Shown here: positions 33,331-49,792 of the stretch, piece by piece
Layout: each line of letters begins with the position of its first letter
Numbering within the stretch: position 1 is the stretch's first letter
DNA from: Blasia pusilla
Taxonomy: Eukaryota > Marchantiophyta > Marchantiopsida > Blasiales
Assembly (NCBI GenBank): GCA_050084515.1
Contig: CM114274.1
Span: forward strand, 7,254,001 to 7,318,000
DNA length: 64,000 nt
Reading direction: 5' to 3'
The notes under the pieces: generated by a model
What the model saw: only the letters and a program-made list of their open reading frames with translations
What the model was told of the DNA's origin: nothing
Databases searched by the model: none
Position numbers and translations under genes: made by a program

Positions 33331-34790
33331 CAAGTCAGCGAGATGCGACTGGAGCTCGTCGGCATGGTGAGAGTGATGAGGAGTTGGTGCAAGGATGGCA
33401 TGCATCAGCCTATTTGGGCTTGTTGGCTATGGAGAGCCAGATTTATGAGACTTCAATGGCAAGGTCTGATGGAGAGTCCTTAGATCTAGAGGCCGGTGAG
33501 GAGACGACATGTGACCAAGATATTCACGAGGATGGAGTGGTCTTGGAGTACCTACGTAATGGCAACGTCGCGAGCATAATGGATGCTAGAGAGCGGGATC
33601 GTATCCTACTGCGAGCCAGACCGTTCCGGTGGGAGGGTATACATGTGTTGCGAGTGTGGGAGGATGGTAGAGTGCGTGTAGTGCCTCATCCTTCACAGAG
33701 AGCACGTTTGGTGCGTCATGCCCATGAGGAGTTGGGTCATTTTGGAGTGAAGCGGATGTACAACTTGCTCCACATTCAGTATTGGTGGCGAGGCATGCAG
33801 ACTGACGTTCAACAGTTTATTGCTAGATGCATGGTGTGTGATTGAGTCTAAGCATCATTAAATGCTCCGACTCCACAGTTGCATTCACTTCCGATTATGG
33901 ATTTAGGTTATAGATGGAGTTTGGATTTTTCAAGACCCTTGCCTTTGACAAAGCGCCATAGTTGTTATATGTTGGTGATGGTCGAGCACTTCTCGAAGTG
34001 GATAGAGTCGATTGCATTGCCTGACAAAGCGAGTGAGGGAGTAGTGTATGCCTTCCTAGATCCAGTGTTGAGTCATTACGGCGCACTAGCTGAGGTGGTG
34101 ACAGACCAAGGTACAGAGTTCCGCGGGGAGTTTCAAGCCTTGTATGATCAGGCACGGATCGACCACTGCACTACTTCGCGAGATCATCTTGAGATGGATG
34201 GACTAGCGGAGCGGGTTATGCAGACAGTGAAGAGAATACTACGCAAGTATGGCTTGCAGAGAGATCACCTAGGAGTTTGGGACCTTTAGTTGCCGTGGTT
34301 GGCGATGGGATACAGATTCAACATGCAAGAATCCTTAGCGTCTTTCTCACCGTACTTGCTTTTGTATGGCCAAGAGCTAGATTTTCCTGCGGCTATTCGT
34401 CGAGATGTTGGTGAGGTGTTGAACCTTGATGACCCTGATGTATGGATGCGAGCATGTTCTTAGAGGGCTGACTTGTTTCAGAGAGTGATGCCCATGACGT
34501 TTGAGAACTTGGCGATTGCGCAACGTCGGGATACGCTGAGGTATGCGACTATTTGGGAAGGTGGTTATCGACCTACTATCTGGAAGTTTCATCAGGGAGA
34601 CTGTGTCTACTTGTAGCAGACGGCACCCACGACGTTGGATGTGACTACAGGGCGCACCATCTTGAGAGTGCGTGAGGTTTTGCCATCCGGTGTTCTCTTA
34701 TTGGAGGGACGCGATGGTATGGTTTGGAAGGACCATATGTATAACTGTGCACCATGTCAACTTTTGAACATTGACGGTACAGTCGATCGA
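33331..34790 (+). pseudogene. E2 integrase (H2C2 module and DDE core)
   Basis: The H2C2 module is complete: VRHAHEELGHFGVKRMYNLL ... WWRGMQTDVQQFIARCMVCD (33710-33843). The DDE core at 33879-34289 contains YRWSLDFSRPLPLT, VVTDQGTEFRGEF and DGLAERVMQTVKRILRKYG. After a TAG at 34288 the C-terminal part follows with further TAG stops, similar to E1 up to VWKDHMYNCAPC. Confidence 0.88.
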
Positions 34791-34817
34791 GCTTAGTAGT
34801 AGTTCTTGCAGGCTTGG

Positions 34818-34963
34818 GATATATGTTGTGTGGTTCCGCTCGTGGTGTAGCCATTATGCTAGTTTGTGATGGGTGTTCGAGAGGATGGCATATGACATAT
34901 ATGTTTGACGCCACCTCTCACTAGGGTTCCTTAGGGACGATGGATATGTTCCAGATGTACATA
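34818..34963 (+). pseudogene. E2 C-terminal PHD finger (degraded)
   Basis: Reads (Y)MLCGSARGVA ... CDGCSRGWH and, after a one-base shift, LTPPLTRVP-stop-GRWICSRCT. The spacing matches the C4HC3 motif of E1. One Cys codon has become TAT, and another probable Cys codon TAT. Presence in two diverged families shows that the PHD finger is an inherited part of the element. Confidence 0.8.
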
Positions 34964-35133
34964 GAGTAGGTAGTTCTACATTCCGACTTGTGTCTGTGAC
35001 ATGGATGACAAGAAAGCGACTAACGATGGGGCCACATGAGCACTCGCCGTTCTTGCTCTTAACGTGCGAAAGATGTATGTCATGGTAGGTAGGAATAGAT
35101 GGTTATCTCGAGTTAGAGGGACCTAACCACCAG

Positions 35134-35272
35134 CTAGGGGGGCAATTGAAGATATTTTGGTACTTCTTGTCTCGTTGTTTGGATGCCATGAGTTAGCATG
35201 GGATCGTGCGTGTTTGTGTGTGTGTTCGGTGACAACGATGTATGTTGTGTAGCGATGTGTATGCGCACGACA
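35134..35272 (+). repeat. E2 polypurine tract and repeat B1
   Basis: CTAGGGGGGCAA (35134-35145) is followed by B1 (35146-35272, TTGAAGATATTTTGGTAC ... TGCGCACGACA, 127 bp). Two bases (GT) separate B1 from A2. Confidence 0.88.
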
Positions 35273-35274
35273 GT

Positions 35275-35918
35275 TGTCACGTCTTTTAGGATAGATCAGT
35301 GAGATCTAGTAGAGCGCCTTTATGAGTATTGGAGGATAGGCTCAGTAGGTCGAGGATGACGTGTTAAGGCCCCGGATACCTGAGAGAGCAAGTTTCCCTT
35401 TCGTTTCGGCTCATTTGGAGCCATATTGAAGAACTTACTATTTTAGGTGAGTACCATTTTGAGTATATGATCGACTTTATATTTTCTGTAAGTGGCCCTT
35501 GACCTCCTACATCACGTCAAGAGCCAAGGAGGTGACTTGGGAGCATAGGTTACCATGGAGAGAGCTTGGGAGAGGGGATGGGTATACCTCAAGGAGAGAG
35601 AGTTTGAGAGCTCATTCTCTCTTTGTTGAGCCTCTTGGCATGAGGCGGTAGAGCTATGGTCTTGCTTGCCTTATGTGTGTAACCCAAGACTCTCATTAGG
35701 AGAGTGGGTTTGGTTTGACATTGAGAGATACATGTGAGAGTGCACACATGTGAGAACTATGGTGTTGTGAGAGAGATTGGATCTTATTTTATTGAAGATA
35801 TTTTGGTACGTCTTGTCTCGTTGTTTGGATGCCATGAGTTAGCATGGGATCGTGCGTATTTGTGTGTGTGTTCGGTGACCATAATGTATGTTGTGTAGCA
35901 ATGTGTATGTGCACGACA
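35275..35918 (+). repeat. E2 repeats A2 + B2 (right end LTR)
   Basis: A2 35275-35791 and B2 35792-35918, together a 644-bp LTR. B2 is 127 bp like B1. It ends GCACGACA, followed by target duplication GAGG. Confidence 0.9.
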
Positions 35919-35938
35919 GAGGCGATAAGTGCCACCCA

Positions 35939-36650
35939 TGTCGTGTGAATACACATCGCTACCAACATACATCGGTTGTCATGGACACACATGACTAAGA
36001 TCCATCTACTATGAATCCTAACATCTCTACACATGAACGACTCAACAACCCCAATATAAAGTTGAATGCGCACTGTAAACTCTGATGAAATTTGCAATCA
36101 ACCGTGCTTCATCCAAACAACCATACTCATGATTCAGATACACCCAAGCGTAACAACAAGAGAAAGTATACACAAGGATTTTCAAAATGTGCGACCTCTT
36201 TATTGATCACTTCTAATCCACTCTTCAAGAGAGAATCCAGGCTCAATACATGCAAGCCACCCTGTATCACGGATCCCAAAAGGGTCTGCAATCCTAAGGA
36301 GATCAACTTCAAATGAGCTTCATCCGAGGTATACCCCCCTGGACACCTCCCTACTAGCAGGTCACTACCAACATGTAGGACATACATGCTAGCTCCCTAA
36401 CAACTATACATGTGGTCCCCTCATGGGACCAACTACCAACTAACCCACAACCCTATAGGTCCAAGTGGAGCCATACGTAGCTGGGAAGGTCAACCTCTCC
36501 AAGGTTGCCACTCCTCATAAAAGGAAGGGTGACCTACACTCGTAGGTCACCTTCTAAGAGTAGGTCACATATGACCTCTCAAAATAGAGAAGTACAAGAC
36601 CCCTCTAACGCCTCGATACTATCTCGCCCTACGCCTCGTCTACCATGACA
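35939..36650 (-). mobile_element. Solo LTR of a third, related family
   Basis: On the minus strand it starts TGTCATGGTAGACGAGG and ends GTGTATTCACACGACA. The 4-bp duplication CCCA flanks it (35935-35938 and 36651-36654). Partial copies lie at 51296-51725 and 61670-62200. Its termini match those of E1 and E2, so it is probably from the same lineage. Confidence 0.85.
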
Positions 36651-36710
36651 CCCAACATAGGAAGATGTTTGCTGCTAAGAAAATAATTTTCATAATAATA
36701 ATATAAGTGA

Positions 36711-37001
36711 CTAGTGTCCAACCCGTGCCATGCATGGGAATGAAAGGATTAACTATCTCAAAAAAATTCAAATTTTTTCCTCCGTATAGCATGGAAAATA
36801 ATTTTCTACACCCAATTATCGCGTGTCAAGCAAACAAGTTTTTGCAAATGAAAAAAGAAGGGATTAATGATGTTGCATACAAATTCAAACTTTTTTCTTG
36901 CTGCCTGGAGCATGTGAAATATTTACTTGCTGCCCATTTGCCACGTGTCAAGCAAAGAGGTGTTTGCAAATCAAGAAGGCACTCTCCCATAATAATATAG
37001 A
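36711..37001 (-). mobile_element. Non-autonomous Helitron, 291 bp
   Basis: On the minus strand it begins A|TCTATATTATTATGGGAGAG at 37001 and ends GGACACTAG|T at 36711. The subterminal hairpin is CCCATGCATGGCACGGG. Its 5' 40 bases resemble the start near 50876 (GAGAGTGCC, TTGATTTTTGCAAAC). Confidence 0.85.
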
Positions 37002-37442
37002 TTTTATAATTTCAATAGCCTTCCAAATTATCAAGACCTCCCCAAGAAGAATAGGAAGTTAATGAGCAAGGTATTTTTCAAGCTCAAGGTCGAGGACTTG
37101 GAGGTTCATTATGGTGATGTAGAAGACGGATATTGGAGAAGAGATAAGAGACCTAGAGTTGTATAACCCCACCACCACAGTCAAAACGGCCAAAAGTGGA
37201 GCTTCATCACCACAAGGGTCATCATGCCAATACCTACAAGGTGGATTGTCAAGAAGCCTTACAGGCACAATATCTTCCTTGGATGGACATAGAAAAAATC
37301 GGCCGACCGAACAAGAGATACAAGACGAGAGTGAAGATGAAGGACGAGTCCTGATGGGGATGGAGGATTTTGAGGATGGACAATCTGTTTTGCTTGCTTT
37401 GTGATTTTTCTTTGCTTTTTTGCAAATTCTATGCAAGTGCAT

Positions 37443-37585
37443 CTAGTGGGCAGCCTGTACCATGTATCATAGTGAAAGGACTAATTTTGTACACAATTTT
37501 TTTTCTTCCCATAGAAAGACAAACATTTTCTTGCAGCCCGAACATAAAAATGTTTACAAGTACTCTCCCGTAATAACATATAAAT
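37443..37585 (-). mobile_element. Decayed short Helitron related to 36711-37001
   Basis: The 3' end (plus strand CTAGTGGGCAGCCTGTACCATG at 37443) and the 5' end (plus strand ACTCTCCCGTAATAACATAT near 37563) match the neighbouring Helitron with several substitutions. The 5' TC terminus is no longer exact. Confidence 0.55.
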
Positions 37586-38673
37586 AAATATAAATTTGTG
37601 TGTTCTTACAATACGTCTCATTGCCCCGTTCGCGGAAGAAGAAAAATCCGTGACACGAAGTCGCGGAAATTGAGGCTTCGTATTCGTTCGTTCGACCGAT
37701 CCCAACAGGGCAACGAAGAAATTGTCGTGTCTGGGGGAGCGGCGATTCGTGTTCTCGAACCCGCGCAAGCAAATCGGGAGCTCAATCGATCAGTGGCAGC
37801 GCGCGCGAGCACGCGGCGGAGTCTGCAACCGACCAATTGATGAGCGAGCAAAGAAGTCGAGAAGGACGAAAGACACTGCGGAATTGGATGTGGCAGTGCG
37901 GCGTGTGCACATCTGTTCTGTTCCGTTGTGAGCTGTGAAGGCATGGAATGGGAGCTTTCCGGGCGCTGGTCGCCAGGCGGACAGCCCGAGCTCGCGTGCT
38001 CTCCGCGATGGGCCGAGGAACGGAGGTGAGAGTAGGGGCCGTGAGCGGAGGAGAGGAATGGGAGGATTCGCGTGCGGAGCTCATGAGGGATAGAATTACT
38101 GGACGTAGGTTTGGGACTGCTCGTGTGGAAGAAGGCGGCGGCTCGTTGGACTGGCACCATTTTCGTGAGCTCGGGAGTGAGGGTGGAGATGGAGAGGCGC
38201 TGAATTTGGGTCGGGAGGATTTCTATCGCTTTCCGCGTGAAATTCCAAATTCTTCTTCAAAGTTGTGCTTCTTGACCTGTGGGGGTGCTGTCTTCGCACC
38301 TGTGCGTGGCGCATGTGATGGCATTCTCTGCGAGCCGGTGTGATGCTGCCGGGAGGCCCTTGCTGCTTTGAAGGAAGGGTTCCCGGATTTGGGAGTGTTG
38401 TGTGCAGATGGTGTTTGGTGGAGTGGGTCTGGAAAATGGTGGGGGGGAGGGAGGTCTCTTCTTTTGGTACGAACTTGGGGTTGTGAAGCGTCTGCTGCAT
38501 TTGATTTGGTCGGAGCTCTGTTGAAGTGCGAGAATTGGAGAGTGGGGATGGTGGTTGTGGTAGTGGTTGCTGTCGTGAGGAGCAGGAGTTGCTGAGGTGG
38601 GTGCTGGTTGATTGCGAGAGTATCGGAGTTTAGATGTCCGACTGCGAGGGTTCAGAAAGGGCAGAGGTCGACG

Positions 38674-41416
38674 ATGAATGCCGGTGATGGTGAAAGCGTC
38701 TCCGCGTTCGAGAGCTCTGGCGACGAGCACGAACAGGAGGAGGATGGCAGAGAGACGAAGATGGGCATGCATTTCCCCGAGAGCTTCGCTGGTTTTGGTG
38801 TGAAACCTGAACTTTATAGATGTAAGACACCCTTTTACAGCTTCACTCAGGCTTCCCATCATCTCATGGTGAGATGCGTAGTGGGTTGTAGGTATGCCAC
38901 AGCTGCAGAGATTGAAGAGGCAGATCCCAATTTCATTGGAGCTGTTGGGCGTGACAAGTCCAGGAAAGTGGCAGGCATAGAAGGCAGATGGAAAGTATTC
39001 CAGGACAGATTGCAGGTCCAGATTGACGTGAATGGCCACCAACAGCTTCACTTCAAAACGACGCCCGAGAAATTCATCGCCCACACAGGCCAGTGGCAGC
39101 AGATAGTGCAGATGTATCACGCGGATGCACAGAACAGGCACTTTGGAGTGAGTGGGACGCTTGAGAGGACTAGACAAGTGTGGATCACAGACACTCGGAG
39201 GCATGGAATACCGGAACTTTATGTGCAAGCGTACATTGCCCAGTGTCCTATCTGCAATCCTACCAGCCAAGGAGCTAACTCCGCTCTCCGGCTTGAAGGC
39301 AAGCGATTGCGGCCACCAAAATTCAATTTTCCAGTGCAATTGGAGGTTTCTGTGAAGATGCTGCCACAGAAGTTGGAAGCTCTGGCCATCGAGCATAAGG
39401 TGGTATTGCGAGTGCTGCACAGCAAACGCATTGCCCCATGCCCACTGCTCTCAGAGGTTATAAGTTACATATGTCACAGGGGTCAGTTCAAGCGGGTGAG
39501 GGAGAAGAGAGAGGGTCCTATCTCAGAGAAAAGAAGGTGTCGAACGTCTTTCCGCTGCGGATGCAATTTCCGGATCAAGACTCTTATCCCCATCACCAAC
39601 TACAGTGCTGAGGGAGCTACATATGATTATGAAGCCGAGGGGATGGCCCTTATACTCCTTAACCCTGTGCATAGTGGCCATGAGCCTGGATCAGAGCTGG
39701 ATTGCCTTCATCTGCCTGTACACCCTTCAGCCATTTGGGAATGCGAAGAAAGTCGTGGTGACATGAAGGATCTCCATGCCATCACCAGGGCTTCTCTGAG
39801 GAGAGCCCCACTTCTTAAGGCACAAGCTTCTCAATTGGAGCAAGCCACATTCAGGTTCTATCTCACAAAAAAAGAGACTCAACGGCTGCCCTACAACCGC
39901 AAGTTGAAAGGTAAAACCTTCATGTTTGTGCCACCCCTACTGTAGAATATAAGGTCATTGACAATTTATGCCATCTCAAACTAATGTAGCAACGTGTTTT
40001 GTCACTGCCTCTGCTGGTTTATATCAGATAAACTTGCAAAGGACAATGCCGAGGATGTGCATTTGAGATACAACGAACTTGCAATGGCAGAGAAGGTGTG
40101 TGGAATGCCCTGTAACTCCTGTTAATTATCAAGAAGCTTGCTGCAAGACTTTCAGCACTTAGGGTTCTAATCTCGATGGGTCTTATGGACTCTGCAGACA
40201 GCCTCTAACCAACTTGAACACAGTGTTGGGCGTAAAGATAAGTTACCTCTTGCATCAGGGGTTGCAGACTCACGGATCCAGTGTATGCCAACTCGAAGGC
40301 TTGGTTTTCAAAAGGTTTTAGCTAGATTGGCAGACTCGACTCATGCTTCAGCTTTGCTGGAGCAACAAAGGTGGCAGCAAATTGGGAAACTCTTACCTTT
40401 CTTTTCTTGCTTCCTGGTGTATTTCCACTTCAATTAAATTTCGTAGATGCTATTTAGAGGCCTGTTCGTATGTAATTATCATGTAGCTTGGATCAGATGC
40501 AAGCTAGAACTGTGGAGGCCGGGAGACACTACTCATCTCTGACACAATGCTAAAAGGTGGTATTTTACTTGACCAATTCGAGCAGCTTGGACTTAACAGA
40601 AGGGGATGCTTCTGTTTATTATTCTAAGCCAAGGCAAGGGGGAAGTGAGTAATCTAGTGTTTTCTACACAACCTGTAGCTCTTCATTTTTTGAATTAAGT
40701 TGTCAATATGTGAGTCTGGGAAAGCTCACACCTTAAGTATATTGTTACTGCTCTGTGTCCTGTGGGTTACAGATAGCACAGGAAAGTTCTCAGCTTGCCG
40801 AATGCCTTTGGCACAATCGCGGTGGCTGAAAGAGGTTGAGTATCTTGAAAGGCATGGAAGGGACCTATCAAGATTGGAAATTGTCAACAAGGGTATATCT
40901 CAGTTTCATAGATTACATCTGTCAGAAGAAATGGACACCGATGTGGTTGATACTGAACAACCTGTGGAAGAGGCTCGCAATGTTATGTCGCATGAATTGC
41001 ATGAGCTTGAAAAGGAGTTGGGTACTTTGAAGCAACGAGCAGGGGAACTGAGTTTTGAGCAAATGAGCACTGCTACCAATGATTTGAAAAGTTGTAGGCA
41101 AGCTTTGATATTTCTGGGGGGGGTAGAGGAATCATGTATAGCACCGAATGAAAGGACCAACCTGTCTCGACCAGTTAGAGTCCATTATATCAGTACACAA
41201 TCAGATGCTGTAACTGAGAAAGTGAGGGATGATGAGGGGATCTTCTTTGAAAATGATGTCGCTAAGACTGTGACAACTGGTTCATCTGTACAAACACCTC
41301 GGCCACAATCTGGCCCAATACTGAAGAACAGTGACAGGGACAGTAGAAAGCGGAAGCGTATTGATACTCCGCTCCTTAATAAATTGCCATGCACCGATGG
41401 TAGCATCCATGTTTGA
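38674..41416 (+). CDS. Spliced gene with integrase-type H2C2 zinc module and C-terminal coiled coil, function unknown
   Basis: Exons: 38674-39910, 40028-40095, 40198-40370, 40777-41416, with GT-AG borders and matching phases. The first exon opens with an acidic stretch (SGDEHEQEEDGRE). At about residues 145-195 it has H-x6-H ... C-x2-C (YHADAQNRHFGVSGTLERTR ... QCPICN), the pattern of the retroelement integrase zinc-binding domain. A later CRTSFRCGC block may bind zinc as well. Exons 2-4 add alpha-helical, charged sequence (LHELEKELGTLKQRAGEL) and a basic tail RKRKR that could be a nuclear signal. The frame is uninterrupted for over 400 codons, unlike the decayed transposons nearby, so a domesticated integrase-like host gene is my reading. 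The acceptor at 40776 is less certain, and upstream exons may exist in 37940-38670. Confidence 0.7.
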
Positions 41417-44400
41417 TTCACGATGCGGAGGTCTCTCTTCCCCTAGTTCATGATGTAGTAGAGTGCAAAGACCATATGAGAACAGATAAATGTGCAAAGG
41501 TACCACTATGACAACTCCCAGGACCAGAGTAATACTTGGGTTTAGTCCTTCAAAAGCCTTGCATCTTTTCAAGGGTTGTGGTCTGTTGTGTGTGGTAGAA
41601 TTTGACTGTACTTGTGGTGATCAGCTTTGTTTCCACTCGAGGAGGAAAGTGAACAGGACAACTACCAGGTTTGAATACCTTACCTTCACCTGGTTGGGAT
41701 GATCTGGATATGAACCAAAAAATGCTGTACTACTTGTTCCATCTACCGCGAAAGTAGTTTACAAGTTGTCTTATAACCTCCCACTTCAGGTTGAAAGAGG
41801 GTTTGAGTATTGAGGTGCATGTACTCGAAACCTATGGCCAAGAGATGTATGGAGTTGTAAACAGATCTCTATCTACATCCTCGGATAAAAACATTGAGGT
41901 TGCCCTGTTTCACACACATGAATTGATGGTCTAAAGATTATTTGAGTCGCTACATTTGTGGAGATGTATTAATTTCACCTATCTGTTAGGCATCTGGTAT
42001 CAATAATGGTCTCATCTTACAAATGACAACCCACTGGCTTGGCAAATCATGCTCTTAGGTGTGTGGGTTGCCAAATGTTGAAAACTTGTTTCTTTTTCCA
42101 CATGGAATAATGATAGGAAGACAAGATAGGCAAGATGGGTGCAATCTACATGGAAATTGGGGAGTGGCCCTTTAATTTTCCAACACATATCCTTATCCTC
42201 TCTGGTTTAGTCTCTCAACAAATAGGATAGTTCAAATTGACGGGAAAGATGAATTAAAACCATTGGGGCTTAATTAAGTCATTGGTCATGGATGATTATG
42301 ATAATTAACTTAAATTGCACAGGGAAATTTAAATAAATTATCATAATTATCCATGACCAATAACTTAATGTCCTCCACTTGTAGTGTAATGAATCTGCAT
42401 ATATCCTAAATGCTCACTAGCTTTAAGTGAGACTTATGCCGTCTTACTCTATGGTTTCAAGTAGAAATAATGGGATTGCGAAGCTTCAAGTGAATTCAGT
42501 TTTAGGTTGCTGTTTGATTTTAGTTCATTCATTCACTCAAAGACAGGAAGACATAAGATTGTCTAGGATTCGATTCCATGAACAACTCTCTCCATTTCCT
42601 CACCAATTGTCCCATGTGGCGAGCCAGAAATTGACTAGTTCATTCTAGAGTCATTTGGTGGATATCATTCTTGACATTGTTATTTTCCTAAATTTCTCAT
42701 AGTCGAATGAAACTCGAGCAATGAGATATTGAAAAATTGAAAGATGGAGTCGCAGAGGTTTCAACGACCTCTTCGACTCCATCACGGGATTAGCATTAGT
42801 GTAGGTGAGTTAGTGAAGAGTGTGGGAGACTCTCGGTGAGTCGACTTGCTTGAGCGGGTGAGGAAGGGGATGAATTTGTTTTTGAGGTATGAAATGAAGT
42901 ATACAAGAGTTGATTTGTGGAAAGAAAACTAAATATCCAAATTTGGCATGAGAAATGACTCTGATGATACATGTGTTTGAATATGGATGCCATTGCACGT
43001 AAAACGATTAGTGACTACTAGTTCAAAACCAAGTCCAACACAATTTTTTTCTTTTTAGTCCCTTGATTTTTGACCGTGTAAGTGTACCTTCAATTTTTCA
43101 AAATGTGATACATCTCGATACTTCAAGAGTTTCATTATGCCTATTTTTAAAAAAATTTGTAGACAATAATTATGTCTAGCAGATAATAGTTCTCTCCTGA
43201 GTATTTTCAGCCATCTTTTCAAATTGGACTTTCCCTCTCCGTTTTACACACAAAACTAACCATGGACCAAGTTAAAACTCCTACCAACCTCCATTTACTC
43301 TATAAAATTATTGGCAAATATAATTGGACTTAGCTCATTTATGGCATGTTAACACCTCCTTGGGAAGGTAAAATTGCAACGTTTGAGACTAGATAGGTGG
43401 AAAAGGTTTTGCTAGGAGCGTATTGCCAAATGACAGGGATAGTGCTTCAAACAAAAAATAGCAGGGTCTATTAGAGAGGTGCAAAATTTTTGCCACAGCC
43501 TATTGCCAAAATGTAGACAACACTTTAAGGGAAAAATTGCAAGTTGTGGTGGTATTCCCAAATACGCAAATCGACAACCTTCAAATAACCGATTGCAATT
43601 TGTATTTAGAAGAAATAAGCGAAGATTAAAGACTATAGATTGATATTGATGCATTTTGTAACTTTCTATCCTGATTTACCAGTCCAAGTAATATGGACAC
43701 GAAGCCTATCTTACATACATCTACAATTTATGTGACAATGAAAATGCACTCAAAGAAATTCTAATCTTTATTATTAAAAGAGGATGGGGTTTGACGAACC
43801 CTTCCTATGTTGTTAACACATGCACTTTTTGCAATCCTCCCATTTTGACACTTGTACTTTTTAACTTAAGAGCTAACAAGAGGAGCTAACAGGTAATAAA
43901 TTTAACGGACCCGTTTCCCACACGCACAGGATGCTAGTATATTTTAGACCAAAACATGTTTCGGTTTCCAACACTCTTGCTATGATAAAATAAGAGTGCG
44001 TCTTCAACTACTATCCAAGGACGATGTTCAATCCCAAAAACATATAACTCTGATTAGAAAGAATTCTTACAATAAGATTTCCTTCACAATAAACAAAAAT
44101 CATAATTATTCCAAATGTTGAAAACAAAAAAGATATTCCCTCTTAATACTATTGATTCCACCCTAGATGGAGGTTGTAATTTCACCTTGTGCATGGTGTG
44201 CATGAAAATAGTATACAACATGCTCAAAACAATGCCCTTTCAGTTATTTGCTAATATGGTTACAGCCCTACTTGTGGAAACAACTTCTCACTCAAGAGGG
44301 TATGTCTTCTCACACTGCATGCACTAGTATCGACGACAGTAAATGCCGGGATGTGCGACACAAACATGGGGCTTCACAATTGGGTAGATTTCAAGGATTT

Positions 44401-45329
44401 TTGGACCCCATCTTTAATTGCATGTTCATCAGTGCAAAGTTGTTGGGAGGAGATCAGATTGTGACAGTGGAAGGTCCACATTCAGGAAAAAGAGATGAGT
44501 ATATGGAGTGTTGAGCAGGTAGAAGAGGTGAATTATAACCACTCCCCTACATGAACCAAAGCAAAAGCTGGAAATTCTCATGAAGTAGAAATTCAAGGTC
44601 AGAAAACTTCCGAAGCTAGGGTCTGACATTTCTTCGCAGCATGCTGAATCAAATCTTGTGGTAGTTTGGTTATCTGAACACAGTTGATGGAGTCTCCAAC
44701 TGTCAACATTTCCTGATCAACATCTAAGGCATGCAAGATTCATCTCAACTCCTTATCAAGTAAAGTTAAAGAGGCCTTACATGATTCTAGTCCTGGTTCA
44801 AGAAATCCAAGATAATCATTAATGCTGGATGACCAGTGGATGCAATAAAATATGACAGGGCTGATCCCAAATTCAGAGAGGCGTTGTATTGGGTAGAATC
44901 AGCACAAAGCTTAGGTTCAATAGTCTACCCTTCATTTGGATGCCAATCAATGCCTGCACGTCTCTGCATCTACTGAGCATATCTTTCTTTATTGGACTTC
45001 GGGATAGTTTTACTTGATTAAGAAGTGCGACTTAACTTGCTTAACTTGCTTAGAGGCTCATGTGTACTTGAAATTTAGTACCCAAATACTTTGCCATGAA
45101 GCTGTTGGTGTTGGAATCACCAAGATCTGTATTTGTGCTTTGCCACTCTAGAATTATCCCAAAACACTAAGCTCTACCTGACCACCCAGACTCCTTGCAG
45201 CTGCTTCAAATTGGAGCAAATAGCCAAATCCCTCCCCTGTCTGCTGTGCTGGAAAATCATCTTCAATCTTTGTGCATCCCTTTAAGCTGAAGGGTGTAAC
45301 TTCGGAGTTTGTATACATGACACTGTCAG
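41417..45329. other. Intergenic region with a foldback element
   Basis: No gene that I can support in about 3.9 kb. It contains the inverted repeat at 42273-42369 and a possible Helitron at 43765-43937. The latter starts TCTTTATTATTAAAAGAGGA, ends ACAGGATGCTAG|T and is 173 bp long like the 13.8-kb copy, but its terminal hairpin is poor. Confidence 0.5.
42273..42369. repeat. Foldback hairpin, 43-bp arms
   Basis: The left arm 42273-42315 (ATTAAGTCATTGGTCATGG...) pairs with 42327-42369 (...CCATGACCAATAACTTAAT) with about five mismatches and an 11-base loop. It could be a MITE remnant or a small-RNA precursor-like hairpin. Confidence 0.8.

Positions 45330-49600
<4,271 letters not shown>

Positions 49601-49660
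<60 letters not shown>
49601..49660. repeat. (CT)30 microsatellite
   Basis: Sixty bases of perfect CT dinucleotide. Confidence 0.97.
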
Positions 49661-49662
<2 letters not shown>

Positions 49663-49792
49663 ATCAATTTGTTCATGTCTCTCTTGTGTGGGATCAATGG
49701 ATCAATCTATTCATTTAAGACATATGATTTCCCAATTTCATGATTTCTTTTGTATGCGCGCACCTTTAGGGATAGAATTTCAAAGTTCCCTT

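Larger units (their letters stand above)
25640..35918 (+). mobile_element. E2: second Ty3/gypsy element with methyltransferase, PHD finger and split direct repeats
   Basis: Bounded by the 4-bp duplication GAGG (25636-25639 and 35919-35922), with ends TGTCACGTC and GCACGACA. It has the same gene order as E1: A1, leader, gag, protease, methyltransferase, RT/RNase H, integrase, PHD, polypurine tract, B1, A2, B2. Its A and B repeats differ from those of E1 except at the termini, so it is a separate family. It is more decayed than E1, with many TAG stops. Confidence 0.9.

Noticed and set aside
38257-39420. 387-codon open frame on the minus strand
   Set aside because: It lies opposite the first exon of the plus-strand gene, which has motifs, a good start and spliced continuation. 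The minus frame shows no domain.
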